From positions 1 to 7,627 of the forward strand of contig JAJRYU010000479.1 in NCBI GenBank assembly GCA_024275615.1: a DNA stretch of 7,627 nt, given 5' to 3'. The position numbers and the translations under genes are program-made. Below, piece by piece: positions 1 to 6,976 of the stretch. Under the pieces are notes generated by a model, which searched no databases, was not told the DNA's origin, and worked only from the letters and a program-made list of their open reading frames with translations. Source of the stretch: Planctomycetota bacterium. Lineage in GTDB: Bacteria; Planctomycetota; GCA-002687715; DRQF01. Positions within the stretch are counted from its first letter, which is position 1, and each line of letters begins with the position of its first letter.

Positions 1-46
1 CCACGTCGTTGGAGCATTCTGCTAGGGAATCAAGCTTCTCGCGACG

Positions 47-865
47 ATGTACGGCGAGGATATCTATGGTCTCGCCACCCCTAACTTCAACGCTTCTTTC
101 GTTCGACAGCGACGAGGCGAATATCATTTGGCACGGGACCTGATGATGAAGTACTTGACGATTGCGGAGCGCGAAGACAAACGTCGCTCTGAGGTATCTT
201 TGGGCTACATCTTTACCAGTCTCGGCAACCTATATTCATGTCTCGGAGAATACGAAAAAGCGAAAGGCTACTTGGACATCGCGCTAAAAACCCGAATCAA
301 AGTTCACGGACCCAAGGCATCGCTCACCTGTGACACCAGAAATGTACGCGGTGACTTATTGCGCCGAATGAAGAAATTCAAGGAAGCCGCACAGGAACTC
401 CGAGCAGCTCGCGCAATCCGTGAGGAGATACTCGAAGCAGGCTCAACGCGAATTGCCGCGAGCGATTTTAATCTGGGTTTGCTTCTTCTCGACCAAGGAC
501 ATCCCGAAGAAGCACAAGAAAAATTCACGCGGGCGTTGGGTATCCAAGAACGTCAAAGCGGTACTTTTGACATTCGTTGTGCAAGAATCCACTTGGGATT
601 GGCGGCTTCGGCGCGGGCCCTCAAGAATCTGAGTACGGCGAGGCGCCATGCAGAAACCGCGCTCTCACTTCGCAAACGGCAAGTGGCCCCGAACTCCACA
701 CTCGTCATGGATTGCTACATTGAGCAAAGCCTCATTGAAGCAGCAAGCGGCAATTCCAAGAAGGCGCATCAACTCATGGCGCGCGCCAGCGCGGGTTACC
801 AAGAGAGTGGAGTACCGACCCACCCACACCTTAAGCTCGCCACTGAGGCTCTTGCCCGCTATTGA
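47..865 (+). CDS. Kinesin-light-chain-type TPR repeat protein, probably the C-terminal part of a longer gene
   Basis: The 272-residue product is almost entirely tetratricopeptide repeats of the long (about 42-residue) type, which form helical scaffolds for protein-protein contact. Six units can be laid out by the turn between the helices: GEY at residue 24, GEY at 67, KKF at 109, GHP at 151, KNL at 193 and GNS at 235, so the spacing is 43 and then 42 each time. No kinase, signal peptide or membrane segment is visible in this part. The ATG at 47 has no convincing ribosome binding site and falls inside a repeat unit: the in-frame codons just before it (GIKLLAT) continue the helix but run back into a TAG at 23-25. 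The real start is therefore probably upstream of the window, in another frame (see finding). In Planctomycetota such repeats often form the C-terminal half of Ser/Thr protein kinases, which is possible but unproven here. The next gene starts 110 bp downstream on the same strand. Confidence 0.8.
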   Translation: MYGEDIYGLATPNFNASFVRQRRGEYHLARDLMMKYLTIAEREDKRRSEVSLGYIFTSLGNLYSCLGEYEKAKGYLDIALKTRIKVHGPKASLTCDTRNVRGDLLRRMKKFKEAAQELRAARAIREEILEAGSTRIAASDFNLGLLLLDQGHPEEAQEKFTRALGIQERQSGTFDIRCARIHLGLAASARALKNLSTARRHAETALSLRKRQVAPNSTLVMDCYIEQSLIEAASGNSKKAHQLMARASAGYQESGVPTHPHLKLATEALARY

Positions 866-870
866 AGGAA

Positions 871-890
871 TGGGCCGACGAGCAGGCCCA
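871..890 (+). terminator. GC-rich inverted repeat after the TPR gene, weak terminator candidate
   Basis: TGGGCC at 871-876 pairs perfectly with GGCCCA at 885-890 across an 8-base loop, starting 5 bases after the TPR stop codon. No T-run follows, so it does not fit a classical intrinsic terminator. It could instead stabilise the 3' end of the transcript or be a chance palindrome. A second small hairpin, GGAGA (929-933) with TCTCC (937-941), lies about 35 bases before the next start codon. No promoter could be recognised in the 866-975 gap. Confidence 0.2.
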
Positions 891-975
891 CACGCCATCT
901 AAAAATATTCTCAATTCGCTCATTCAATGGAGATTTTCTCCTCAATCGAGTCAACCTATGACTTAATGGGGCAGA

Positions 976-3678
976 ATGAGTGAACGACCAACCATTTCGG
1001 ACGATCTTCTTAAGCACAGTGCTTTTGTGCGCAACCTCGCCACACGCCTGACCGTCAGTCAAGGCGAGGCAGCTGATGTAGAACAAGACATGTGGTTGGC
1101 AGCGATGAAAAGGCCGCCAGGCAAGAAGCACACTTCCCTCCGCGCTTGGTTTTCGCTTGTGGCCAAGAATTTGGTTGCGCGGAAAAAGCGCGACGAGACG
1201 CGCTCGACAAGATATGCCAAGGAAAAAAAGAGCGGGTTCTCAACTCAATCAGCAGCCGACAACGTTGTGCGCCAGGAGTTGATCAAGAATGTCATCGATT
1301 GTGTCGTCAAGTTGCCTGAGATCTACAAGTCCGTGGTTTTGCTCCGCTACTATGAAGGACTCTCGGTACGCGAAGTGGGCGATCAGATCGGTGCATCCCA
1401 TGCAACTGTGCGCCATCGTCTGGACCGTGCCATGGAGATGCTCAAGCAGGACATGGATGATGTTCAAGATGGCACCGATGGCGATTGGCGCTTAAATCTT
1501 GCCATCATTTGTGGCGCTAAAGCCACGCTCTCAAAACTCTCAACCACGCAAACCTTGATAGGAGTCGGATTGGTGTCTGTACAAACAAAATCAGCCGTGG
1601 TCTCAATCGTGGCCTTCGTTCTCCTCATCGTCGGCTATCTGGGGTGGGATGCGACCAGAGAAATCCATGATTCCGATTTGGATACAGAGACAGTCGCCAC
1701 AACAAGAGTTGATGCCAAGGACGTACGACGCCGGGCTACCGTCAACCGCGAGACAGAAGCATCAAACGCCAAAGCGCGAACGAAAGGCACTGGGGCTGAC
1801 CGCGAAAGTCAGCAGACAACGAGGATAGGAGAAATAAGGCTCGAGGTCATTTGGAAAATAGACGGCTCCCCGGCCATCGATGTCCCTTTGAGAACGACGC
1901 CATTTAACGGCTTCACAACTCCTTGGGTTAGGAACGAATTCTGGACCGACGAATCCGGAGCGGTCGTTTTGAAAACCACCAAGAAAAGGGGCTTCATCGT
2001 CCAAACGTCCTTGGCACCTTATGCCGTCCTGGCGCGCATTGACAAGGACGCAACAGGTGTCGTGCATTGCGAGATACCTCCTGGCATCGATGTGCACGGC
2101 AAAGTCATTGACCAAGATGGATTACCAGTTTCTGGAGCCGAAGTTGTTGTCGCAGGCAGCTATGCTGAAGTTTCCAAAACTGCTCTGGCCACAACATCAC
2201 AACCAGATGGAACGTTTCTCTTGCGTCAAGTCGCACCCACTGTTTTTGTCGCCGCTAGGCACCCTGGATTTGCGCCATCTCGTTTCGCCTTCCTGAAAGA
2301 AACGGTCACGGAGAATCCAAATCTCACCTTGGTGGTCAGCAAGAAATTCGCAAGACTCACCGGCAAGGTCTTTGACGACCGAGGTTGGCCAATTTCACAA
2401 GCAGTCGTGAAGATAGGCGACCAAGAGGGGTGTATCACCACCGAGAGAAACACTGCCCTCTACCAAAGTCCAGCAACCATGATAGTGACCAAGCCAGACG
2501 GCAGTTTTGACTCCGGCCCACTCCAACCTGGAAAGCTCCGCATCCTTGTTGCGTCAAAAGACAAGACTCTGGCTCGGTTCGTGAAAGAGTTGGAAATTAG
2601 ACCAGGAAAGACCAAGCACCTCGAGGTCAAGTTAGAAGCCCCCGCCACCCTTTTTGGTGTCGTGCGCGACCAGAACGGCGATCCCCTGGCGGGGATCACC
2701 ATCAAGGCCGGCTACCAAAACGACGCAGATATTCGATCCAAGTCGACAACTTCGAATTCTACTGGTCATTTTGAGCTCGCTTGCACAGCTGCCGAGAAAG
2801 TCCCGGTTTCAGCGGGGAAGACGAAGGAGAAGCTCGATTTAGTCTCTGGCCAACGCAAGGAATGGAATCCTGTCCTGACGATGGGGAAACGTATCAGCGG
2901 AAAAATCGTCTGCCCAGATGGCATCTCACCTTCATTTTGGTCCGTTGAATTGACCGAGGACTCCAAATTTTATCCGCGTTGGTCGCGCTACCAGCAGTCA
3001 AATGTAAAGGGCGAATTCAAATTCGTAGATTGCCCAGACGGAACCTTCAACTTGTCTTTCTCTCACGCCAAACTTTCATTCGGTCTGCCGGCGATCGTCT
3101 TGAAAGTAGATTCAGGTGATGAGGACATTCTTGTTGACCTTGACGGATCGAAACTCCCAAGCGCCCACATCATCGGTCGAGTGGCAAATGCGCAAGGAAA
3201 ACGGCCATCTCATGTCGCTATCAGCATGTGGGCGGCGAACATCACCATGGGATGGGGTGGGGAGGTCAAGACGGCAGACGGATCCTTTGACTTGGGCCCC
3301 CTCGCGGCAGGAACTTATCGAATAGAATTCAAGGCTCAGGGATTAGGTCTCATAGCCAAGAACAAGCTCAAACTCATCCCTGGCCAAATCCTCGATCTCG
3401 GAGAAATCAAGTTCGAGGCACCGGCGAAACTCATTCTCGATATCGAATATCCTGGAGGTGGCGTCACGGGTCTGGTCTTCATTGACGTCGGAAGCGTGAT
3501 GGCCAACAAAGAACAAGTCATCTTGAAAGGGCAGAAAGAAGCGATCTTCCATGTTACCCCAGGGTCATACACAATCTTCCTCAGAGGCGACCCCAAAGAG
3601 GTGATCAAGTCAAGACAAACCGTCGAACTCAAACAAGGGACCACGACCCGGGTGAAAGTGCGTGTCGAGGCGCCGTAG
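976..3678 (+). CDS. Membrane-tethered ECF-type sigma factor with extracytoplasmic carboxypeptidase-regulatory-like domains
   Basis: This 900-residue protein reads as three parts. Residues 10-76 are sigma70 region 2, with ADVEQDMWLAAM at 33-44 and the region 2.4 helix around LRAWFSLVAKNLVARKKRDE (55-74). Residues 113-160 are region 4, with the helix-turn-helix in GLSVREVGDQIGASHATVRH (128-147). Region 3 is absent, as in ECF sigma factors. One hydrophobic segment at 206-224 follows a lysine and precedes acidic residues, which predicts the sigma part inside and the C-terminus outside the cytoplasmic membrane. After a charged linker (about 228-284) come beta-sandwich units of the carboxypeptidase-regulatory-like type, starting near residues 372, 458, 557, 638 and 732. 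Each opens with a G-K/R-V/I strand, and most have a later DG-S/T-F or G-x-F turn. A sixth, weaker unit ends the protein. An in-frame TAA at 964-966 makes ATG 976 the first possible start; the Shine-Dalgarno is weak (GGGG at 968-971). The likely role is transcription initiation controlled by an envelope signal. Sigma factors with such C-terminal extensions are known in Planctomycetota; the signal, any proteolytic release and the target promoters are unknown. Confidence 0.88.
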   Translation: MSERPTISDDLLKHSAFVRNLATRLTVSQGEAADVEQDMWLAAMKRPPGKKHTSLRAWFSLVAKNLVARKKRDETRSTRYAKEKKSGFSTQSAADNVVRQELIKNVIDCVVKLPEIYKSVVLLRYYEGLSVREVGDQIGASHATVRHRLDRAMEMLKQDMDDVQDGTDGDWRLNLAIICGAKATLSKLSTTQTLIGVGLVSVQTKSAVVSIVAFVLLIVGYLGWDATREIHDSDLDTETVATTRVDAKDVRRRATVNRETEASNAKARTKGTGADRESQQTTRIGEIRLEVIWKIDGSPAIDVPLRTTPFNGFTTPWVRNEFWTDESGAVVLKTTKKRGFIVQTSLAPYAVLARIDKDATGVVHCEIPPGIDVHGKVIDQDGLPVSGAEVVVAGSYAEVSKTALATTSQPDGTFLLRQVAPTVFVAARHPGFAPSRFAFLKETVTENPNLTLVVSKKFARLTGKVFDDRGWPISQAVVKIGDQEGCITTERNTALYQSPATMIVTKPDGSFDSGPLQPGKLRILVASKDKTLARFVKELEIRPGKTKHLEVKLEAPATLFGVVRDQNGDPLAGITIKAGYQNDADIRSKSTTSNSTGHFELACTAAEKVPVSAGKTKEKLDLVSGQRKEWNPVLTMGKRISGKIVCPDGISPSFWSVELTEDSKFYPRWSRYQQSNVKGEFKFVDCPDGTFNLSFSHAKLSFGLPAIVLKVDSGDEDILVDLDGSKLPSAHIIGRVANAQGKRPSHVAISMWAANITMGWGGEVKTADGSFDLGPLAAGTYRIEFKAQGLGLIAKNKLKLIPGQILDLGEIKFEAPAKLILDIEYPGGGVTGLVFIDVGSVMANKEQVILKGQKEAIFHVTPGSYTIFLRGDPKEVIKSRQTVELKQGTTTRVKVRVEAP

Positions 3679-3685
3679 ATACCAA

Positions 3686-3805
3686 TCACACTTCAAATCC
3701 TCTTTTTTTCAAGATTTCTGTGAGCAAATCGGAGTAGGGCTTCGTCTCCTTGCCGCCGACGGGCATGCTCACCTTGGCAATGATGGCAGTTTCACGAAGG
3801 AATAG
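3686..3805 (-). pseudogene. Possible remnant of the 3' end of a minus-strand gene in the gap
   Basis: The 129-bp gap between the two large plus-strand genes is open on the minus strand for about 40 codons down to a TGA at 3686-3688. The conceptual peptide ends in a well-formed amphipathic helix (PYSDLLTEILKKRGFEV), and most codons from GCC ATC onward end in G or C. No start codon with a ribosome binding site supports a complete small gene, and upstream the frame runs into the beginning of the secreted-protein gene. It could be the decayed tail of a displaced gene or a chance open stretch. I do not recognise the family. The same bases hold the ribosome binding site of the 3808 gene. Confidence 0.25.
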
Positions 3806-3807
3806 GG

Positions 3808-5898
3808 ATGATTGATCGTCAGTGCGCCGTAGTTTTATTCTGTCTATTGTTGACGCTCGGAATGAAGGACATCCGTGCCCAGGATGATTTTGGTTCCCTG
3901 AGATTCGAGACGGGCGATTGTACCTTGCTCAAGTCGAGGGTGGTGAGAGCCCATGCCATGGGACGCGGAACCACAGGTGCCATATTGGAAATCGAGGTCA
4001 AGAATCGCTCTGGATTCTCCGCCGAGCCGCTTGTCTTCCTCGTAGAAGCCCTGGCCAAGAAGGGGAAAAGGCGTGGCAAGAAGAAGATCACTCCTTTGGC
4101 TCCGGTCAAGGTTGCTCGCGTTCCACTCCCCCATTTTGGGCGGGCAGGCCGTGCCGTGGCTGACGGTTCCGCCGTCAAATACAAGGTGCGAAGCCCATTC
4201 GCGAACGACGTCAAGAAATTCAAAATAACTGTTCTCGAAGCTTCTTTCTTTGTTGGCAAGACCAAGAGCAAGAGCAAGGCACCGATAAAAGTCATTGGCA
4301 AAAAGGAAGGTGAAATCGAGGAGTTTGGCCAAAAATACGCCTGCACCATCGTCCGGCTCAAGAACTTGTCTGCTTTCCCTGTGGATGCAATCTTCGAAGC
4401 AACCTACACCTGGCCACGGAAAGCCAAGAGCATCATCTCCTGCCAACTTGGAGCATCAGAAACCAAGGAATGGACGATCTCGACATTTCCTCAAGCCTAC
4501 GCCGGCTCTGAATTGACCGGAGCCTCCGTCAGTAAGCTCAAACTCATCGATTGGAGCGTGCGCGCCAGCGATGGCGAGCAGATAGCACAAGAGCTGTTCT
4601 TGAACGCATGGAAAAACTGGCGTGGAACACAGCCGCGGACAGGAAATATCTTGGGCGAGTTTCAGCTCAACTATGTAGCAGCTGCGAATCCAGGTGCCCC
4701 CACCGTGACCAAAGGTCATTTTGAATTCACCCCTGAAGGTGACTTCCACGTCACGGTCAGCGAGGGCAAAAGCAAGAAACGCACTCTGGATCTCATACTT
4801 CAAAAGGTCTTCGTCGGCATGGTTCGTCCAAGCGGTGATGAACTCAAGAAATCAAACCACTTTCGCATGGCTAACGCTCATAGCGTAGTCATGGTCGGTC
4901 CACTGTGGGACAAGAACGCCAATCGGAACCTCTTTGAGCTCAAGAACGGAGCTATTGTCTTGCGCACCTCTGAGGAAAACCCTGAGGCCAACTTTGAAAA
5001 ATGGGTGACCAAAGAGGTTGAAGATGGTTGGCTTCTGACAGAACTCAACTGGTATTCGAAATTCCTTGGCACGGAGCCAAATCGATCTTTTCGCTGGCGT
5101 TACCAAGAGCTGGCCGGATATTACCTTCCTATTTACTACCAGAATTCTGTGTCGTTTGGCGGCAATTGGTTCTCGACAACGGAATTCAAGATATCGAACA
5201 TCTCCATCAGCAAGCCTAAGGACTTGGCGAAGGCTCAGCCAGAGAACCCAAACAATAGCGCCCTTAAGAAGATTTGGAACTCAAGTTACCGCTACCCAAA
5301 AGCCCCGGTCACTTTGACTGGGAAATTTGAAATCAAGAGCCCGGGGACGGATGGCGTGTGGTCCGGCAAGAAAGTGGTCACCGGTAGTTTCCGCCTCAAC
5401 AAGTTTCGGGGCATGCTCATGATCGGTGAACGCTGGCAGGAGGCCAGTTTTGAAATCGATGGCACGCATTCTGATTTTGTAAGAAAGTCTCTGGTAAGTG
5501 CCGTTGAAGACAGGTTACGCATGTGGGCCTTTAGAGATTGGGCTGGAAGAGAGAGTTTCGATTCCGAGTTTTCGCAAGCAAAAATTGTAGTTGCGAAAGA
5601 TGGAAAAAGTAGCTTCCGATTCAGTGATGCCAAAATCTTTGAGTCGCTTCAGCAGCGAGCTGACAAATCGCTGTTGTTGGGTGTTTCTGGGGCAGGCCAA
5701 CGCATCGTCGAATTCGGAAGGGTCGGTGACTTCTTGGTACCGATTCGTATTGAGACTGGAGATGAGATTCTCTCTGCGACTTTCAAGGACATGGGCTCAG
5801 GGTGGGTCATTCCAGTGAGAATGCGCTTCGAGAGAGTATTTGGCGCTGACTGGGGCCCCGAAACTCTCGTTCTTACCGACTTAGAGCTCACGCCTTAG
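3808..5898 (+). CDS. Large secreted beta-rich protein with a duplicated C-terminal module, function unknown
   Basis: The 696-residue product starts with a Sec-type signal peptide: Arg4, a hydrophobic core at 7-18 and a likely cleavage site after Ala24 (IRA-QD). No lipobox cysteine sits at the cleavage point, so a soluble exported protein is expected. Residues 28-150 and 160-255 look like two beta-sandwich units with alternating hydrophobic strands, separated by lysine-rich stretches at 82-94 and 151-166. The rest appears to be one module present twice, at about 267-467 and 489-695. Both copies open with a Trp 15 residues before a G-x-F strand (W268/G283 and W490/G505), and both close with a 30-residue stretch that aligns without gaps and shares P, FG, W and T (438-467 with 666-695). 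A faint resemblance to the DUF3386 type of periplasmic domain is possible but not secure. The start is supported by AAGGA at 3797-3801. The gene follows the tethered sigma factor on the same strand after 129 bp and converges with the next sigma gene; a functional link is inference only. Confidence 0.85.
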   Translation: MIDRQCAVVLFCLLLTLGMKDIRAQDDFGSLRFETGDCTLLKSRVVRAHAMGRGTTGAILEIEVKNRSGFSAEPLVFLVEALAKKGKRRGKKKITPLAPVKVARVPLPHFGRAGRAVADGSAVKYKVRSPFANDVKKFKITVLEASFFVGKTKSKSKAPIKVIGKKEGEIEEFGQKYACTIVRLKNLSAFPVDAIFEATYTWPRKAKSIISCQLGASETKEWTISTFPQAYAGSELTGASVSKLKLIDWSVRASDGEQIAQELFLNAWKNWRGTQPRTGNILGEFQLNYVAAANPGAPTVTKGHFEFTPEGDFHVTVSEGKSKKRTLDLILQKVFVGMVRPSGDELKKSNHFRMANAHSVVMVGPLWDKNANRNLFELKNGAIVLRTSEENPEANFEKWVTKEVEDGWLLTELNWYSKFLGTEPNRSFRWRYQELAGYYLPIYYQNSVSFGGNWFSTTEFKISNISISKPKDLAKAQPENPNNSALKKIWNSSYRYPKAPVTLTGKFEIKSPGTDGVWSGKKVVTGSFRLNKFRGMLMIGERWQEASFEIDGTHSDFVRKSLVSAVEDRLRMWAFRDWAGRESFDSEFSQAKIVVAKDGKSSFRFSDAKIFESLQQRADKSLLLGVSGAGQRIVEFGRVGDFLVPIRIETGDEILSATFKDMGSGWVIPVRMRFERVFGADWGPETLVLTDLELTP

Positions 5899-5933
5899 AA
5901 TCTTAGAAGTGAGAGACCAAATCCATGGCGGGT

Positions 5934-6524
5934 CTAGTCGAGCAACGTGGCCAGCCTGGCTCGAGCACGGAAAGTTAGCTGCCGAACAGAATCTTCTGTC
6001 CTTTCCATGAGAGAAGCCGCTTCCTGATAGGTTAGCTGGGCGATACCCACATACAGAATCACATCGCGGTAGTCCGGGGGGAGTTGATCAAACGTGGCCT
6101 CGATCCGTGCGATCTCTTCCTTAGTGCTCAAGAGTTGACTGGGAGTAATGGCTCGGGCGTAGCTCTGTGCCAACACGGCATCGTCAACTATAGAACCAAA
6201 TGTTTGCCCAACCTCTCTTGCCACATCTCTCTTGCCAGCACGGTGATACTCAAGCTTGTTGATCAGTTCGTTCTTGAGGGCCCGATAGAGCCATGACTTG
6301 AAACCCGTCTCGTTGGAAGCCTGCAGTCCTGGCAGGTCTTGGATCACCTGGCGGCACACCGACTGCACCACATCGGCTGCAGATTCTCGGCGCTCAACAT
6401 TCGCCGGGAGCCGCAAACGGACGAATGCCGTCATGGCTGATAAGTGCGGGCAGATCAACTCCTCGATGGCGCGGCCTTCACCATTCTTGGCCCGTTCAAC
6501 AAGTTGTTGGAAACTATCTGCCAC
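5934..6524 (-). CDS. Stand-alone ECF RNA polymerase sigma factor, planctomycete-like
   Basis: The 196-residue product has the two conserved parts of an ECF sigma factor. Region 2 spans about 5-97, with the core-binding helix SAADVVQSVCRQV (48-60) and the promoter -10 recognition helix GFKSWLYRALKNELINKLE (74-92). Region 4 spans about 138-195, with LPPDYRDVI (148-156) and a helix-turn-helix at LTYQEAASLMERTEDSVRQL (164-183). No transmembrane segment or C-terminal extension is present, in contrast to the 976 gene. The start codon is GTG at 6524-6522. It is supported by AGGA at 6535-6532, seven bases upstream, and by an in-frame TAG at 6536-6534. The Shine-Dalgarno overlaps that TAG, which ends an upstream reading frame and suggests translational coupling. 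Small sigma factors of this kind often stand next to Ser/Thr kinase or sulfatase-type genes in Planctomycetota. Here the downstream neighbour is convergent, 35 bp away, so no partner lies on that side. No anti-sigma factor is visible. Confidence 0.92.
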   Translation of the reverse strand: MADSFQQLVERAKNGEGRAIEELICPHLSAMTAFVRLRLPANVERRESAADVVQSVCRQVIQDLPGLQASNETGFKSWLYRALKNELINKLEYHRAGKRDVAREVGQTFGSIVDDAVLAQSYARAITPSQLLSTKEEIARIEATFDQLPPDYRDVILYVGIAQLTYQEAASLMERTEDSVRQLTFRARARLATLLD

Positions 6525-6533
6525 AGGGTTTTC

Positions 6534-6661
6534 CTATCGAGATGTGGGATACTCATCATCTACGAGCTCAAGGCGAAAACCAATAAAATTCTGAGTGTGG
6601 CCCTCATCAACACCCGCGAGAAAGACCATCTCGAATTGCATAGGGTTGGCAAACACCCAAG
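6534..6661 (-). CDS. C-terminal fragment of an unidentified protein upstream of the ECF sigma factor
   Basis: Reading leftward from the junction near 6661, one minus-strand frame stays open for 41 codons to a TAG at 6536-6534. The peptide ends with strands such as NFIGFRLELVDDE. The IGFRL piece recalls the last strand of formylglycine-generating-enzyme (FGE-sulfatase) domains, but the fragment is too short to assign. The TAG forms part of the sigma factor's Shine-Dalgarno, and only 9 bases separate it from the GTG start, which fits an operon. The 5' part is missing because a different sequence begins at the junction. The frame could also be open by chance, so confidence is moderate to low. 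Confidence 0.4.
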
Positions 6662-6664
6662 CCC
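6655..6664. other. Junction between two unrelated sequences
   Basis: To the right, the minus-strand frame codes a textbook N-terminus of a zinc alcohol dehydrogenase up to about codon 73 (NGKDRRLAG). To the left, similarity ends at once and the frame runs through implausible residues to a stop at 6560-6562. A different frame takes over on the left and reads convincingly into the sigma-factor Shine-Dalgarno. Gene content, arginine codon use and promoter style also change here. The break is probably within a few bases of 6661. It may be a metagenome assembly chimera or a real recombination point; no insertion-sequence ends or target duplication are visible. Confidence 0.75.
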
Positions 6665-6880
6665 CGCCAGCCGCCGGTCTTTGCCGTTTATCTCCTCGAC
6701 CCTGCCCACAAACTCATGGCCGATCACCCCCCTGAATCCCATGTATCCCTTTATGATCTCAAGGTCGGTATTGCAGATCCCGGCCATGCTCACCCTTACA
6801 AGGGCCTCGTTCTCCCCCGGTTCGGGCACGGGATAATCCCTGACAAACTTCAGTTCACCGTCAAAAAATACCGCCTTCAT
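6662..6880 (-). pseudogene. Truncated zinc-dependent alcohol dehydrogenase (MDR family), N-terminal 73 codons
   Basis: The start ATG at 6880-6878 is preceded by a strong Shine-Dalgarno, AGGAG at 6888-6884. The residues follow the GroES-like catalytic domain of medium-chain dehydrogenases: strands at 1-5 and 25-31, then AGICNTDLEI (33-42) with Cys36 as the expected catalytic zinc ligand, and GHEFVGRV (54-61) with His55-Glu56. Family members normally run to about 320-350 residues and include a structural zinc loop and a Rossmann NAD(P)-binding domain; all of that is missing because the sequence changes at the junction after residue 73. Read through, the frame continues with unrelated residues to a stop at 6560-6562, so the apparent 130-residue frame (6952-6560) is not a real protein. 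In its own genome the gene is presumably complete and oxidises an alcohol or polyol; the substrate cannot be told. It is divergent from NamZ. Confidence 0.85.
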
Positions 6881-6905
6881 TTTCTCCTGCTCCCCCGCTC
6901 CCTGA

Positions 6906-6934
6906 ATTTTAATGCAAGTGCAACAGGATTTCAA
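6906..6934 (-). promoter_or_regulatory. Sigma70-type promoter for the dehydrogenase gene
   Basis: On the minus strand TTGAAA (6934-6929) and TAAAAT (6911-6906) are separated by exactly 17 bases. Each hexamer matches the housekeeping consensus at five of six positions. The -10 lies 25 bases before the dehydrogenase ATG at 6880, leaving room for a short leader containing AGGAG. This is the clearest promoter in the window and the only one of this style. For the divergent NamZ gene only a weak -10-like TAGAAT (6954-6959) is seen, without a good -35 and very close to the start codon. Confidence 0.5.
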
Positions 6935-6976
6935 CAAAAATAACGGGTTCATGTAGAATATTCAGAACAGGAAAAC

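Noticed and set aside
47..865. Annotating the TPR gene as a Ser/Thr protein kinase
   Set aside because: Kinase-TPR fusions are common in Planctomycetota, but no kinase motif is inside the window; only the repeat part is visible.
3695..3717. AAATC/GATTT inverted repeat around a run of seven T, considered as a terminator after the tethered sigma gene
   Set aside because: The stem is only five A/T-rich pairs and the T-run lies in the loop rather than after the stem, so it does not fit an intrinsic terminator.
3819..4446. Two long overlapping minus-strand open frames (about 180 and 200 codons) antisense to the start of the secreted protein gene
   Set aside because: They overlap each other and lie inside a gene with a signal peptide and a good ribosome binding site. 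Their conceptual products show no domain or coherent hydrophobic pattern, so they are by-products of codon bias.
5887..5913. CTCAC/GTGAG inverted repeat at the end of the secreted protein gene, considered as a bidirectional terminator
   Set aside because: Five base pairs around a 17-base loop with no T-run on either strand is expected by chance.
6444..6836. Plus-strand frame of 130 codons spanning the junction
   Set aside because: It runs antisense to the sigma factor and the dehydrogenase, both of which are recognisable families, and crosses the join between two sources.
6560..6952. A 130-codon minus-strand frame that could be read as one complete small protein
   Set aside because: Residues 1-24 precede the real dehydrogenase start at 6880, and the last 34 or so codons come from unrelated sequence beyond the junction. 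Only the middle 73 codons are real coding sequence.
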